Assembly: GCA_036245525.1 (NCBI GenBank)
Contig: BTPG01000003.1
Coordinates: forward strand, 140,834,120 to 140,898,119
Origin: Semisulcospira habei
Taxonomy: Eukaryota; Mollusca; Gastropoda; Semisulcospiridae
Direction: 5' to 3'
Length of the DNA: 64,000 nt
The notes under the pieces were generated by a model. The model did no database searches, was not told where the DNA came from, and saw only the letters and a program-made list of their open reading frames with translations. Positions 33,630 to 44,044 of the stretch are shown here, piece after piece; the stretch's first letter is position 1; every line of letters starts with the position of its first letter. The translations under genes and the position numbers were made by a program.

Positions 33630-34887
33630 CAGACAAAAAATGTTTGTTAAAGATGTCTGCAGTAATACTAGAAGGAATGGCTGACGATTTCTTGCTGTTA
33701 CCTCGGGTGATGAGATTAACTGCGCGCCAGAGTGCGGCAGTATCTCTGTCTTCTTTAATCATTCGTTCAAAGAGAGACTTTTGAGCCCTGCGTACCATAG
33801 ACTTGACACGGTTACGTTGTTTTTTGTATTCGTTAAATAGCTTGTGTCTTCTTAAGTCATTTCTCAATTTCATAGCTTCAATTATTCCTTGCGTTAGCCA
33901 AGGCGGTAACGTGTGGTTTTTTACCCGCTTTTGCCGTAAAGGGGCGTGTTTGTTAAGTACTCTTGTAAAGAGTCGATACCAAATAGTCAGAGCCTTTTCA
34001 GGGTCAGTTTCGTTATTAACGACATTAAATGGTGTTTGATCAAGGTCTGCTAGAAAAGCAGACTGATTAAACTGTTTAAATGAGCGGTACGTTATAGTTG
34101 TGTGCCCGTTCTTACGATGCACTGGCAGTTTTGTTGACCAGGAACACACAGTAGGAAAGTGATCACTGATGCTGAGGTCAGGAACACTAACATTGAACAC
34201 ACTAAGGGGACGGTTGGTGTAAATGTGATCAATGAGTGTTGCGGTTGTTTTTGTGATCCTAGTAGGGGCCGAAACTAATTGTTCTAAGCCGGTTTGTGTG
34301 GTGATGCAATCCCACGCGGTATGGGGCTTTAACATATCTATGTTAAAGTCGCCTAGTAGCAACGCATCACAGTTAGGTAGGCCAACTTTTTCTACTGCAT
34401 GCAAGAAATCGTCGTACCATTCAAACTTGGCTGATGGGTTACGATAACAAAAGCCGATGAAGACGGGTTTAGTTTTTGGAGCCCTAAATTCCAACCAAAT
34501 GCACTCAACTTCCGGAGTTTCTATGTCCTCACGCCTTTTTACTAAATGTTGGACTGAGTTATGGATGTAAACGGCAAGCCCAGTCTGACCAAGTACACGA
34601 GGGTCACGTCGAGTGATGCTAAAGTTAGGTATGTGAACGGCTTCATCGCTTATGTCGGAGTTAAGTCGCGTCTCACTAAGACCAAACAGGTGGAATGGTT
34701 CAGACGAGTTTAGAAAAACATTCAAATCGGCCACCTTGTTAAAAAGATGGTAGATGTTCAAGTGACCAGTTTGAAGGCTTCCGTGTGTCTGAGCATTATG
34801 GGTCATGTTGAATTTTAACTTTCCCAAATGAAGTGCAACACAATACAAAAAATATATAAACAGAGGGAATAGGGAATAAAGTTTCAA
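33565..34887 (-). CDS. LINE APE-type endonuclease domain and linker (in the 31-36 kb LINE)
   Basis: A 440-residue frame in the element. Endonuclease motifs are in order: GLSETRL, then LLGDFNIDML, then SISDHFP, the EEP-nuclease signature of apurinic-type LINE endonucleases that nick the target DNA. A basic linker (RRHKLFNEYKKQRNRVKSMV) leads toward the reverse transcriptase. The frame is lost in an A6 run near 33597-33602, where the RT continues in the +1 frame. An upstream partial copy of its first codons lies at 35211-35573 because of the tandem duplication. Confidence 0.88.
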   Translation of the reverse strand: MKLYSLFPLFIYFLYCVALHLGKLKFNMTHNAQTHGSLQTGHLNIYHLFNKVADLNVFLNSSEPFHLFGLSETRLNSDISDEAVHIPNFSITRRDPRVLGQTGLAVYIHNSVQHLVKRREDIETPEVECIWLEFRAPKTKPVFIGFCYRNPSAKFEWYDDFLHAVEKVGLPNCDALLLGDFNIDMLKPHTAWDCITTQTGLEQLVSAPTRITKTTATLIDHIYTNRPLSVFNVSVPDLSISDHFPTVCSWSTKLPVHRKNGHTTITYRSFKQFNQSAFLADLDQTPFNVVNNETDPEKALTIWYRLFTRVLNKHAPLRQKRVKNHTLPPWLTQGIIEAMKLRNDLRRHKLFNEYKKQRNRVKSMVRRAQKSLFERMIKEDRDTAALWRAVNLITRGNSKKSSAIPSSITADIFNKHFLSVAESIIPSSGKNVLHMPGVPA

Positions 34888-35896
34888 TGCAGTAAAGCGC
34901 GGCTGAAGTTATAGCACCTCGTATCAAAACGTCACAAATGGTGTCCAACACAGCGTTATCAAATGAAGATCGCTTTTGATTAATAGTGTATCCACGTATT
35001 AATGCTGCGCAAGCTGTCTAAATAAATGAACAAATGGTGTAGCCTGCGATGTGAAGTATCGTAGGCTGAACACTTGAAACCGTACTGTCACAATGAAAAC
35101 TTAGCGGAGCTTTGGTAATCAAACCAGGCGAGAAAATCACAGAATTTGAGGCACACAGTCAATCACTGCTTTGGAATAAATCACAAGCGAACGCAGAAGA
35201 ACCGTATATAGTCCTCACGCCTTTTTACTAAATGTTGGACTGAGTTATGGATGTAAACGGCAAGCCCAGTCTGACCAAGTACACGAGGGTCACGTCGAGT
35301 GATGCTAAAGTTAGGTATGTGAACGGCTTCATCGCTTATGTCGGAGTTAAGTCGCGTCTCACTAAGACCAAACAGGTGGAATGGTTCAGACGAGTTTAGA
35401 AAAACATTCAAATCGGCCACCTTGTTAAAAAGATGGTAGATGTTCAAGTGACCAGTTTGAAGGCTTCCGTGTGTCTGAGCATTATGGGTCATGTTGAATT
35501 TTAACTTTCCCAAATGAAGTGCAACACAATACAAAAAATATATAAACAGAGGGAATAGGGAATAAAGTTTCAATGCAGTAAAGCGCGGCTGAAGTTATAG
35601 CACCTCGTATCAAAACGTCACAAATGGTGTCCAACACAGCGTTATCAAATGAAGATCGCTTTTGATTAATAGTGTATCCACGTATTAATGCTGCGCAAGC
35701 TGTCTAAATAAATGAACAAATGGTGTAGCCTGCGATGTGAAGTATCGTAGGCTGAACACTTGAAACCGTACTGTCACAATGAAAACTTAGCGGAGCTTTG
35801 GTAATCAAACCAGGCGAGAAAATCACAGAATTTGAGGCACACAGTCAATCACTGCTTTGGAATAAATCACAAGCGAACGCAGAAGAACCGTATATA
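34525..35896 (-). repeat. 686-bp tandem duplication at the 5' end of the LINE
   Basis: Two consecutive units, 34525-35210 and 35211-35896, with a constant 686-bp offset and no difference noticed on reading. Each contains the 5' leader and the first part of the endonuclease frame. The copy farther from the RT stops abruptly at residue 122 of the frame. It could be a template jump, unequal exchange or assembly duplication. Confidence 0.9.
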
Positions 35897-36061
35897 AAGA
35901 AGCACACGTAACACTGACGTAATAATGAACTGCCTCACACACCCACGGTGAAATCTGCGAAGCACAACGGTGAAGGATCACTGATCACACGACACTGAAT
36001 TACCAACCGCGTAAGTAGCTGACGAAACAACAAGCACACTACTGGAGACGGCAACGTCGTG

Positions 36062-36367
36062 AAATATTTTTTAATTACGTCATAAGTCTATTATGTATAA
36101 TGTATATTCCTTTGACGTCAGTCATGTCTGGGTTGATCCAGGTCGGAAGATTTCTTCTCGAGTTCTTTTACGAAAATAGTGGAGGAATGAAAACAAATAC
36201 GTTATTGGTAGCAGGGGCTTGCTGCACGGACCCTTGTGAGCCTTCGAGAGGTCAAAGGAACCACTGTACCCCTCAGGCCTTCAGCCTTCAGGGTACAAAG
36301 GGTCCTTTGACCATCCTCAGGCCTATAAGGGTCCGTGTAGCAAACCCCTGCGACCAATAACTTATAT
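36062..36367 (+). repeat. Palindromic repeat (copy 2, right part)
   Basis: Right half of the repeat interrupted by the LINE; the left half is 30780-30965. It contains a hairpin with arms GCAGGGGCTTGCTGCACGGA and its complement near 36340, and a small loop around the CCTTCAG repeats. Confidence 0.7.
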
Positions 36368-36716
36368 TGTAAGGCTAGCGGTGGTTCTTGTCGCCTCTCG
36401 GGCCCGATTAGGAAGTTGCTGTCAAAGTGTAAATCCGAGGGCTTCAGTCACAGCCTAACTCGTCATATCCTAACTTGTAATACAATCATTTTGTCTTTAA
36501 TGATAAGTATGCAAAAACATATACAAGCACGACGTACCCCCTTGAAAGTACCCGTTTGTACTCGCAAAACCCAACCACGCAGGAAATACTCAGTCTCAAT
36601 GTCAATCAGTTACCTCCCTTTGCCAGGAAACCCAGGCGGCAAGTGCTTTCGGTCGATGGAATTGTCTAACTTATTACATTTCACGTTATTTTTTTTATGT
36701 AACGCGAGCATAATTA

Positions 36717-36804
36717 TATACTCACGAGCAAAAGAAGCGCGACAGTTTCCACTAAAGAGTTTCCGATGATTCCAAACTTGTCGCATTTCTTTTGTCGTCA
36801 GTAT
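36717..36804. mobile_element. Family F element
   Basis: TATACTCACGAGCAAAAG to CTTTTGTCGTCAGTATA. Confidence 0.72.
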
Positions 36805-37116
36805 AGTTGTTTGTTGTTGTTGTTGTTTGGTTTGTTTTTTTGCTGCATAACTGAGTTTTTATTATCTGGCGTTTTGTTTCTGCTCCTGTTGGTCAGTACG
36901 CACAGCCTCAAATATCCTGTCGATGATTTTATGTAACATGATACATTTTTTATTTATTATTTTGCATAAAATTGGTGGCAACGTTAATAACACTTGCATA
37001 CAGCTGTGTGACCCTTGAAATGTTCTATTTATCTAATCCCAAGCGGTTTGATCGATTGAACGTTAGTGTGTACTTGTCTTTTCCGCAAAGCGGTATCGTC
37101 AGCAGCAGTCAAGGGG

Positions 37117-37197
37117 TTAACTCTTTCGAGACGTACCGCATCCGGACTCGCCGCTTTACGCCGCGAATCCGGATGCTACACGTCCCGAAAGAGTTAA
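37117..37197. mobile_element. Family D palindromic MITE, complete
   Basis: 81 bp, TTAACTCTTTCGAGACGTAC to CGTCCCGAAAGAGTTAA, centred on GCGGCGTAAAGCGGC-like sequence. The left TTAA is also the right end of a family B remnant. Confidence 0.82.
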
Positions 37198-37272
37198 AAT
37201 TGATCACGTCTAAATTTACCAACGAGTGCAAGTCAGCGGAGAAGCGGCGCTACTGTTAACCATTTCATCCTG

Positions 37273-37446
37273 ATTGACTACTGCTCGAATTTAATTTGAC
37301 TATGATAGTTCAAGGGTGGTGCCGGAATTCTGGAACCCCCCTTGAACTAAAATGGATGGTCTGTATCCTAATCTGTAATGTAAACTTCATGGAACAATAA
37401 GCAATTTATTAAAAAAAAAAATAGCCTCAGGATGTAATGGGTTAAA
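37273..37446. mobile_element. Family A MITE, degenerate
   Basis: TTGACTATGATAGTTCAAGG left arm, a short core, and a right end GATGTAATGGGTTAA. Confidence 0.6.
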
Positions 37447-37639
37447 GTGTGACTTGAACACGCCAAATGACATCGGTCTGGTAGTGATGCCAAACAAATC
37501 GGTCTTGGCGTCAGTCCTGCCTTGTACTTTTATGTAGTAGAGATTAAAAAAAAACTCAGCCGCCTGTGTACGGTTTTTGTCAATCACACATAATGAGCAT
37601 GACAAACAGTCACGATTTTGACGGACATTGTTTGCATGT

Positions 37640-37785
37640 GCTTGATATTTGTTAATGTATGTATCTCTATGCCGTTTGTACTTTATATTGCATTATTTCC
37701 CCTCGTTTGAAAATCTGGATCTGCAGCACTTTGAGCTTTTTTGCGCTATATAAGAACTGTATGTTGTTGTTGGTGTTGTTATTAA

Positions 37786-37856
<71 letters not shown>

Positions 37857-37858
37857 TA
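37640..37858 (+). mobile_element. L2-type 3' tail with (ATT)n
   Basis: GCGCTATATAAGAACTG followed by TGTTG repeats and a 75-bp (ATT)n run. The GCGCTATATAA tail is typical of L2-type LINEs and of SINEs that borrow their machinery. No coding part is recognised. Confidence 0.5.
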
Positions 37859-38002
37859 GTATCATCGTCATTATTATCATTATCATCATTAAAGATTTTT
37901 CACGATCACGGATCACGACAATGATCTGTCACGAATCAAAAAAACAAAATACCGTAGTCACGAATTAAAAAACCCAAAATACCGTAGTCACGTATCATGA
38001 TT

Positions 38003-38085
38003 CTAGCCCGTTGAATGTCGGTAGTGATTTTGGTCGAGGTGAAACACCTCGACAAAAGTCGCTACCGTCACCCATAAAGGTTAAC
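38003..38085. mobile_element. Family C-like palindrome
   Basis: GTCGGTAGTGATTTTGGTCG, then AGGTGAAACACCT, then the complement, ending AAAGGTTAA. Confidence 0.65.
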
Positions 38086-38091
38086 AACACG

Positions 38092-38092
<1 letters not shown>

Positions 38093-38163
<71 letters not shown>
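38093..38163. repeat. (CA)n microsatellite
   Basis: 71 bp, uninterrupted. Confidence 0.95.
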
Positions 38164-38165
<2 letters not shown>

Positions 38166-38548
38166 TGTCAAATGTAAGCTATCTGGCCCAGGGCTTTGAT
38201 TGCTGAACAGCAGATTTTAAATGTTGCCTGACATCAACTAATAATTAATTTTTCTACCCTTCTTTTCACAATCTGTCTATAGGCACACGGAACAGAGGTT
38301 TTCAACTGTGCCTAGTCTGAGTCTGAGTCCAAGGAGAAGTAGAGCAGAAAAGTCTTTTATTTTATCATTTTGTCATTCCAACGTCACATGTTAAATTAGC
38401 CGTTTCGTAAGCTTTGTTTGTAAGACACACTAAGAGCATTTGATAAAGGAAATATTGCGAAATATGAACCCGTTCGGAGTCGGGAAAAATTGAACACCAC
38501 CCCTTTTAATCCATGTTCCTGGGACATCTAGGGGGTTTTGGTATTGAA

Positions 38549-38762
38549 TTAACTCATTCTACCCCAGACACACCACGGCAAGATAAGGATCGACCATGAT
38601 AGTTCAAGGGTGATGCCAGGATAGCTTGGCGCCTATGGGCGCCAAGCTATCCTGGCATCGCCCTTGATCTATCATGGTCGATCTGTGTCCTGCACTGCAA
38701 TGCAGTCTTCAGAGGACAACGGCAAAATTTGGGGATTTCGGTCTTGGGGTAGAATGAGTTAA
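38549..38762. mobile_element. Family A palindromic MITE, complete
   Basis: 214 bp, TTAACTCATTCTACCCC to GGGGTAGAATGAGTTAA, with hairpin arms GACCATGATAGTTCAAGGG and a CCTATGGG centre. It is a subfamily with TTAACTC ends, and lies 176 bp from exon 4. Confidence 0.88.
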
Positions 38763-38937
38763 CGGAGATTGCATAAACACAGCCTGCGTCAGCTGGCACT
38801 GATTGGGTAAACCCTTTTTGGTTTGGAGCAGGTCCTTTAACATCACCCTCGCCTCCTACCGCCCCCCCCCCCCCCCGCAACCCCCACCTCTCCCCCGTAC
38901 CATTTCGTTGAGCCAAATTGATACAAGTCTTACTAAC

Positions 38938-38996
38938 CGGATTATCTATGTAGATCATGGAAAAGCTTTCGGTCCATGAGATGGCGCGGCGTCTAA
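38938..38996 (-). CDS. CPVL-like: CPVL-like carboxypeptidase, exon 4
   Basis: Codons 152-171. A 59-bp exon between acceptor AATGTGCAG and donor CCG then GTTAGT. It enters in phase 1 and leaves in phase 0. The translation ISWTESFSMIYIDNP is the conserved W-T...M-L-Y-I-D-N-P strand that precedes the V-G-T-G-F-S motif in CPVL-type enzymes. Its downstream intron is the longest in the gene (9.6 kb) and holds the near-complete LINE. Confidence 0.93.
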
Positions 38997-39109
38997 CTGC
39001 ACATTCACAACAGAAATAAACGTAAACTCCACAAAATGTCAACACGTAACGTGGATCCTCATGCACAGTTAAAGCAATACATGTTATTGAGAAATCAAAT
39101 TCACTATGA

Positions 39110-39264
39110 CATATACTGACGAGCAAAAGAAAATGCGACGTCATTCGAATCATTCGAAAATGCGACATCTTTCATATCATCGGACACAATGTTGTTTTTT
39201 TTTCCGGTTTTGTTGTTGTTGTTGTTGTTCAAATGATGTCGAATTTCTTTTGCTCGTCAGTACA
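39110..39264. mobile_element. Family F element with GTT insertion
   Basis: ATACTGACGAGCAAAAG to CTTTTGCTCGTCAGTA. The centre is expanded by (GTT)n and a repeated ATGCGAC segment. Confidence 0.72.
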
Positions 39265-39297
39265 TCACAACAGGCGGCCAAGGATGACTGCATGCTT

Positions 39298-39452
39298 TGA
39301 CTATGATAGTTCAAGGGTAGTGCCAGAATAGCTTGGCGCCTCAGGCGCCAATCTATTCTGGCACCACCCTTGAACTAAAATGCGTGTTCTATTTCCAAAT
39401 ATCTAATGTAGCCTTTAGCAATTTCTTTAAAAATCAGGATGTAATGTGTTAA
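39298..39452. mobile_element. Family A MITE, left end missing
   Basis: Hairpin CTTGGCGCCTCAGGCGCCAA with flanking arms, and right end GATGTAATGTGTTAA. Confidence 0.7.
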
Positions 39453-39586
39453 ACTTTCTTAAACACGGTTAATCAGTTAGTTATTTATTAGGCCTTTTCA
39501 TGGGTGTCAGCAGGACTTTTCATCGGACAGATTCCTACAAGGATCATCGCGACAAAAAGCGCTACCGACACCCAAAGGCTTAGGGT

Positions 39587-39831
39587 TTAACCCCTTCACT
39601 GCCGAGAAAAAGTGAACACGATCCATCCGCAAGAGAAATAGATCCTCATGCCCCCCCTCCCCTCCCCCCCCACCCCCTCCCCCCCGCGACCTGCGGAGGT
39701 TCGTGAAGATCTATGCCTCTTTGCTGAGACCAATTTGTGTACATTCGTCTTGAACGGTTTTGGCTTTTGGTCGTTGAATGAACAAAGATTTCAGCAACAA
39801 CGACGTTTGTTCTGTGGTAGGGAAGGGGTTA
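39587..39831. mobile_element. Family B MITE, long form with C-rich insertion
   Basis: TTAACCCCTTCACTGCCGAG to GGGAAGGGGTTA. A C-rich run has replaced part of the hairpin. The TTAA at its left is shared with a decayed family C element. Confidence 0.75.
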
Positions 39832-39967
39832 TCGTCGAGGAGGTGACTAAGGCCATCTCAAGGCGGCATGGTAATCGACGAGAAGCGAAGATAGAGAGTG
39901 GAAGAAAATGAAGGGCAAAGGAAGAAGAGGGTACAGGCAAAACGGCTCGACTCCTGCGCTTAAACTG

Positions 39968-40047
39968 TATACTCACGAGCAAAAGAAATGCGACTTTAGT
40001 GTTTCCGATGATTTCAAAATGTCGCATTTCTTTTGCTCGTCAGTATA
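39968..40047. mobile_element. Family F element, complete
   Basis: 80 bp, TATACTCACGAGCAAAAG to CTTTTGCTCGTCAGTATA. Intron 3. Confidence 0.82.
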
Positions 40048-40260
40048 TGAAGTCGAAGGTATGATACTTGAGCCGCCACTGTTTTTATACGAAAACGAAC
40101 AACCAATACACATCTTGCGTTCCATTGCGTTTTGGCTGCAAAGACGATGCAAACGCACATTACGACTGCTCGTTGTCTTAAGTAAAACTGGCGGCTCAAG
40201 TGTCATATCTTCTTATTGAAAGAGCAGAAGTACAGCAGTTGAGCCGTTTGCAGAGCATTA

Positions 40261-40313
40261 AGGGTAGGGTAGGGTAGGGTAGGGTAGGGTAGGGTAGGGT
40301 AGGGTAGGGTAGC
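40261..40313 (+). repeat. (TAGGG)n, ten units
   Basis: Perfect pentamer run. It differs from the animal telomere TTAGGG by one T. Intron 3. Confidence 0.92.
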
Positions 40314-40429
40314 GTCTGTTGAGGGGATTTGGTGGCAGAAAGAGGCAAAATCCAAAGAGATAAGTTAAATAGCTGCACCCATGTACAGCTTTACTTCCTA
40401 CTTACTTTGAATTTTCTTCTGCTCTGTAC

Positions 40430-40568
40430 CCTGAGCCCCAGACGAGCCCTGTGAATAGGTGGTATTCAGAAACAGCTCCAATGGTCCGTTCTCCAACATG
40501 GCCCCCACCATGGAGCTTCTGCCCGGGCCGCCGTTCAACCAAAGAAGCACTGGCGCATTCGGAGAATG
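40430..40568 (-). CDS. CPVL-like: CPVL-like carboxypeptidase, exon 3 (oxyanion hole)
   Basis: Codons 106-151 plus one base. The acceptor is TTCTGCTGCAG after a good pyrimidine tract; the donor is CTCAGG then GTACAG. The translation includes NAPVLLWLNGGPGRSS, the S10 oxyanion-hole signature. The family usually has GGPGGSS or GGPGCSS, so Arg122 is unusual. Glu131 in ENGP matches the Glu that pairs with the residue before the catalytic Ser in carboxylate recognition. NTT at 140-142 is a possible N-glycosylation site. A family C palindrome ends 41 bp upstream of the acceptor. Confidence 0.94.
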
Positions 40569-40608
40569 CTGCAGCAGAATGGGAAAAAGAAACGGTAGGG
40601 GAAATGGT

Positions 40609-40699
40609 TTAACCCTGTGCGTGTCGGTAGCGGTTTTTGTCGTGATGATTCCTGTAGGAATCATCGCGATAAAAACCGCTACCGACACGCACAGGGTTA
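40609..40699. mobile_element. Family C palindromic MITE, complete
   Basis: 91 bp, TTAACCCTGTGCGTGTCGGT through GATGATTCCTGTAGGAATCA and back to CACGCACAGGGTTA. It ends 41 bp before the acceptor of exon 3 in the transcript. Confidence 0.88.
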
Positions 40700-40839
40700 T
40701 TCATTTCACTGTCGTGACAAAGAGGCTTAGAACCTCATGAGCCCACGCGGGTAGGGGAGTTCTTGACGATCTGTCTCTTGGCTCGCCCAATTTGCATAGA
40801 CCTGTGTTTTTTGCCGGATGGATTTGCTGGTTCTTTGCC

Positions 40840-40965
40840 TTTTTCCAAAATCTTTACATTTTTTCTCATTAGCCTAGCTCTATTTGCCTTTTCCCTTGGT
40901 CGGCCGTTCTCAAGGCAACCGGAGGTTACTTATCACATATTACGAAGGTAACATGTGATACGTAT
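40840..40965. repeat. Dispersed repeat with TATCACATGTTAC hairpin (copy 1)
   Basis: GTTCTCAAGGCAACCGGAGG, then TTATCACATATTACGAAGGT. Shared with 44570-44720. Confidence 0.55.
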
Positions 40966-41180
40966 ACAGTACAAGTATTTTGTACTCTGTTTGAGAAAGC
41001 TTGCTTCGTGTTTTTTTCCAATTAACTTTTGAACAAGATATATTTCACGCCAAACAAAAAGTGATCAAGAATCGTGCTCTTAATTGACTTTCAAATTTAG
41101 TTGGTTTTAACCCAATAACGGTTTAGCCATTACCCTCGGGAGATCATGGAGATGACCTACATAATAGTGACAATATACAC

Positions 41181-42150
41181 TGCGCATCAAAAGAAACTTT
41201 ACTAAGTTCGGCACTTCATATTTTTCTAATGCCTAAAGATTGTGTCTTCTTCTTCTTCTCGAACGTCGTCACACTTGGAGTTTGGCTCTCAATCTGTTGA
41301 ATCCATCTCCAAGTGTCATAAGGCTGTATATGCGTGTTACTGTGGTTTATTAGATGCGCTGTGCAGCCCAGTACCTCCGTCTTCAGCACTCGGGGTTTCT
41401 GTCGGGGTTACCTCACCCTTAACTCCTGGTCAAAAGGCCTTTCCTGGGAGCACATGATGGTTTGGCTTTGGAGTGTCCTTCTTTTAGATGGGTTGCCGAC
41501 CAAGGCTTACGAATCCCATCTACTCAGGTTTTTCCTCGGAGTTTTCCTTCTCGAAGAAGATCTGCCAACCAAGGCTGTCGAGCATCTCTGCCCGGATTTG
41601 TATAGGGTTTACTCCCCTAGCCTTTGCCTCTCTCAAGGCGCCCACAAGACAGTGGGGCTATTTACCCATAGCTGGGGATGTGGTTCATGGGCATCAGGGC
41701 TTGTCCACATATCGATGGGCCTGCGTGCCGCATGTCTGGGGGCCAGACCTCCTCCGAGTCCTCTGTAGTTCAGCCCGAGTCCGTAAGGTGCTCGATTACC
41801 GTGAGTCGCCACGAGAAGACACTACACGAGGCTTGTTGTTGGAGAGGCTGTGTACTGGCAGGGAAAGACTGACATACTCTGCTCCCCTTTTCGCAAAACT
41901 GCTAGCCAGCGGTGGGAGCTGAAAGCGAGAGCGACAAGCACAGATGCTACACTACCACACTAGACGCATCACAACAACCATTTGACCCACTAAAGATTTT
42001 GTGATTCAGATGCACGAGCAAAAGGCTTGTTCATTTGTCTTTACAGTCTTGCAAACTGCTATCTTTTCCGTTGTGTCTCCTTTGAGTTACAACCCTGTGA
42101 GCGCAACACTCCCAAAGTTAAAGTTGCAATGCGAGAATTTTGTTTAAGAC
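41181..42150. other. Unidentified segment related to the 9.65-10.4 kb element
   Basis: The left end CACTGCGCATCAAAAGAAAC resembles 9654. The right part 42020-42150 matches 9750-9860 (TTACAACC...GCGCAACACTCCC). The middle, 41240-41930, is open in two plus frames of about 144 codons with ordinary base composition; I recognise no protein in either frame. It may be cargo of the element or a chance opening. Confidence 0.4.
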
Positions 42151-42654
42151 GCGTTTTATTTCGCGCACATATGTTCGCTGAAAACTTCTTAAATCCGATT
42201 TCGCATTTTAAGAGGATGTCATTTTTTTCGTTTTTCTTCAGAGCGAAGTTAAGTGTCTTTACTTTTGAAATTAAATTATATCTATTGTGGTCTAAAAGAC
42301 TGAAACGAGCACTCCCCCACCCCATCGCCACCCCACAAGAAAGAAAAAGACCATTTGAGTCGGGTTCAGTCGCTAGTGTGTTCCCTCGTAAGTGAACTAA
42401 TTTCGCATTAATATCATAATATAATCTTTTGTTTTTCAGTTGCATACACAAACAATCATTTTGAGCGAAAAGCGCGGAAGTATTTGCAATAAACGCTCAC
42501 CTATCACTGGATCTAAACATAGCAATAGATGGAGCAAAATGTTAATTTGTTTATCTCAACTTCATAAATACTCATTCCACGGGTAAGGGACACATAGTTT
42601 TTAAAACTAATAAAAATGTCCCCCGATGTATCATGCACCTGATGCAAACCTCCC

Positions 42655-42965
42655 CGTGGATTACAACCCCTGGTCCGTACCTCCTCAGGGTTCACAGGGT
42701 CCCCAGGGTTCACAAGCCCCTGATCCATACCTCCCCAGGGTTCACAAGGGCCCGGTCCATACCTCACCCTGGTCCAAACCTCCCCAGGGTTCACAGGCCT
42801 CTGGTCCATATCTCCCCAGGGTTCACAGGCCCCTGGTCCATATCTCCCCAGGGTTCACAGGCCCCTGGTCCATAACTCCCCAGGGTTCACAGCCCCCTGT
42901 CCATGCCCCACCAGGGTTCACAGCCCCATGGTCTATACCACCCCACTGTTCACAGCAGCCTGGTT
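42655..42965 (+). repeat. 32-bp minisatellite
   Basis: Units of CCCCAGGGTTCACAGGCCCC type with a 32-bp period in the best part. The frame rotates each unit, so all three frames look open and Pro/Gly-rich. Confidence 0.85.
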
Positions 42966-43534
42966 CACCGGCATTTGACCTTTTGATTCCAAGTTGTATT
43001 TGACCTTTTTCGATTATGTCAAGTTTGCCTTTTTGACCTTCATTTTTTATACCCGGACAGTCCAGGTATTTTTGACACAGAGCAGCAAAAACGGTGAGCT
43101 GCATTCGCTTCTAACATCCGTGTGCAAGCAGCCACCGGTACTCAGGTACACAGTACTTGAGGCTGCATGCACAACTGCTGTTAATCAGACCCAAAAGGTG
43201 ACTGCCAAGCGTGTAAAATGCAGAGAAGAACCCACCGGGAAAGAAACACGCTTAGAAAAGACAGTTACAACACAATTTATAAATATTTCGGGTAAATACG
43301 CTTCTTCAAAACACACAAACAAACAAATATAGTTGCCACATTCCTTCTGCGATAAAATAAGTTGCTCTATATTTGTTTGTTTGTCTATTTTGAATATTGT
43401 ATTTACCCGAAATATTCATAAATTGTGTTGTAACTGTCTTTTCTAAGCGGTTTTTTTTTCTCACATGGGTTCTTTTCTACAAGTGCTGTTAGACTTATTG
43501 AGGACGCAAGCACGGCAATCTATGTGCGGAAGAT

Positions 43535-43718
43535 GTATCAGTCATGATAGTTCAAGGGCAGCCACTGATTAGTTTGACCCTAACTGGGCGCTACCCTTTA
43601 GCGATCACGTTCGATAGTATTTGGTAGTTCTGTTCGTTCCGTCTCCTGGAACTGGTACACAGTTCTTAAGTGACACCTCTAAAATTGGCAAATTTCGGCC
43701 TCGGGGTGAAATGAGTTA
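43535..43718. mobile_element. Family A MITE, degenerate
   Basis: CATGATAGTTCAAGGGCAG left arm, a diverged centre, and right end GGGGTGAAATGAGTTAA. Confidence 0.6.
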
Positions 43719-43726
43719 AAGTACCA

Positions 43727-43785
43727 AAATGCGCAAAAGGCCATCGGGCCCACGTCTGCCCGATGGTCTTTGCGCACAGGGTATA
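43727..43785. repeat. Family E palindrome, short
   Basis: GCGCAAAAGGCCATCGGGCC followed by its complement ending CTTTGCGCACAGGG. Confidence 0.68.
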
Positions 43786-44044
43786 CAGCTACAAACCTGC
43801 GCCAGCAAGAAACAATATTAGCTGTGTTACGAGCTAGGCTTTGCCAGTGGTTCTCGTCGCATCTCGGGTCCGATCAGGGAGCGTCAAAGTCAGAGGTAAT
43901 AGTTTCGGGCTAAAGCCCTCGACTTTCACCTCTGACATCCAGGTCCCTGATCTCACCCTCAAGGCACGAAGAACCGCTGGCAAAGACTAGTTCGTAATAC
44001 AAATAATATTGTCTCTTACTGGCCCAGGTTTGTGACTGTGTACT

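Larger units (their letters stand above)
30972..36061 (-). mobile_element. Near-complete CR1/jockey-type LINE with duplicated 5' end
   Basis: The boundaries come from the interrupted repeat around it: matching flanks stop near 30965 and resume near 36062. Read on the minus strand it has a 5' region, an endonuclease-reverse transcriptase frame (34887 to 31986, one frameshift), and a 3' UTR of about 1 kb full of (TG)n and (AG)n. It ends in AATAAAG followed by four GTTCATT-type repeats at 30972-31001. A 686-bp segment at the 5' end is present twice. Exact clade (CR1, Nimb or related) was not determined, and no clear target-site duplication was seen. Confidence 0.85.

Noticed and set aside
42626..43003. 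Pro/Gly-rich secreted or collagen-like protein
   Set aside because: 32-bp minisatellite with rotating frame; no codon constraint.
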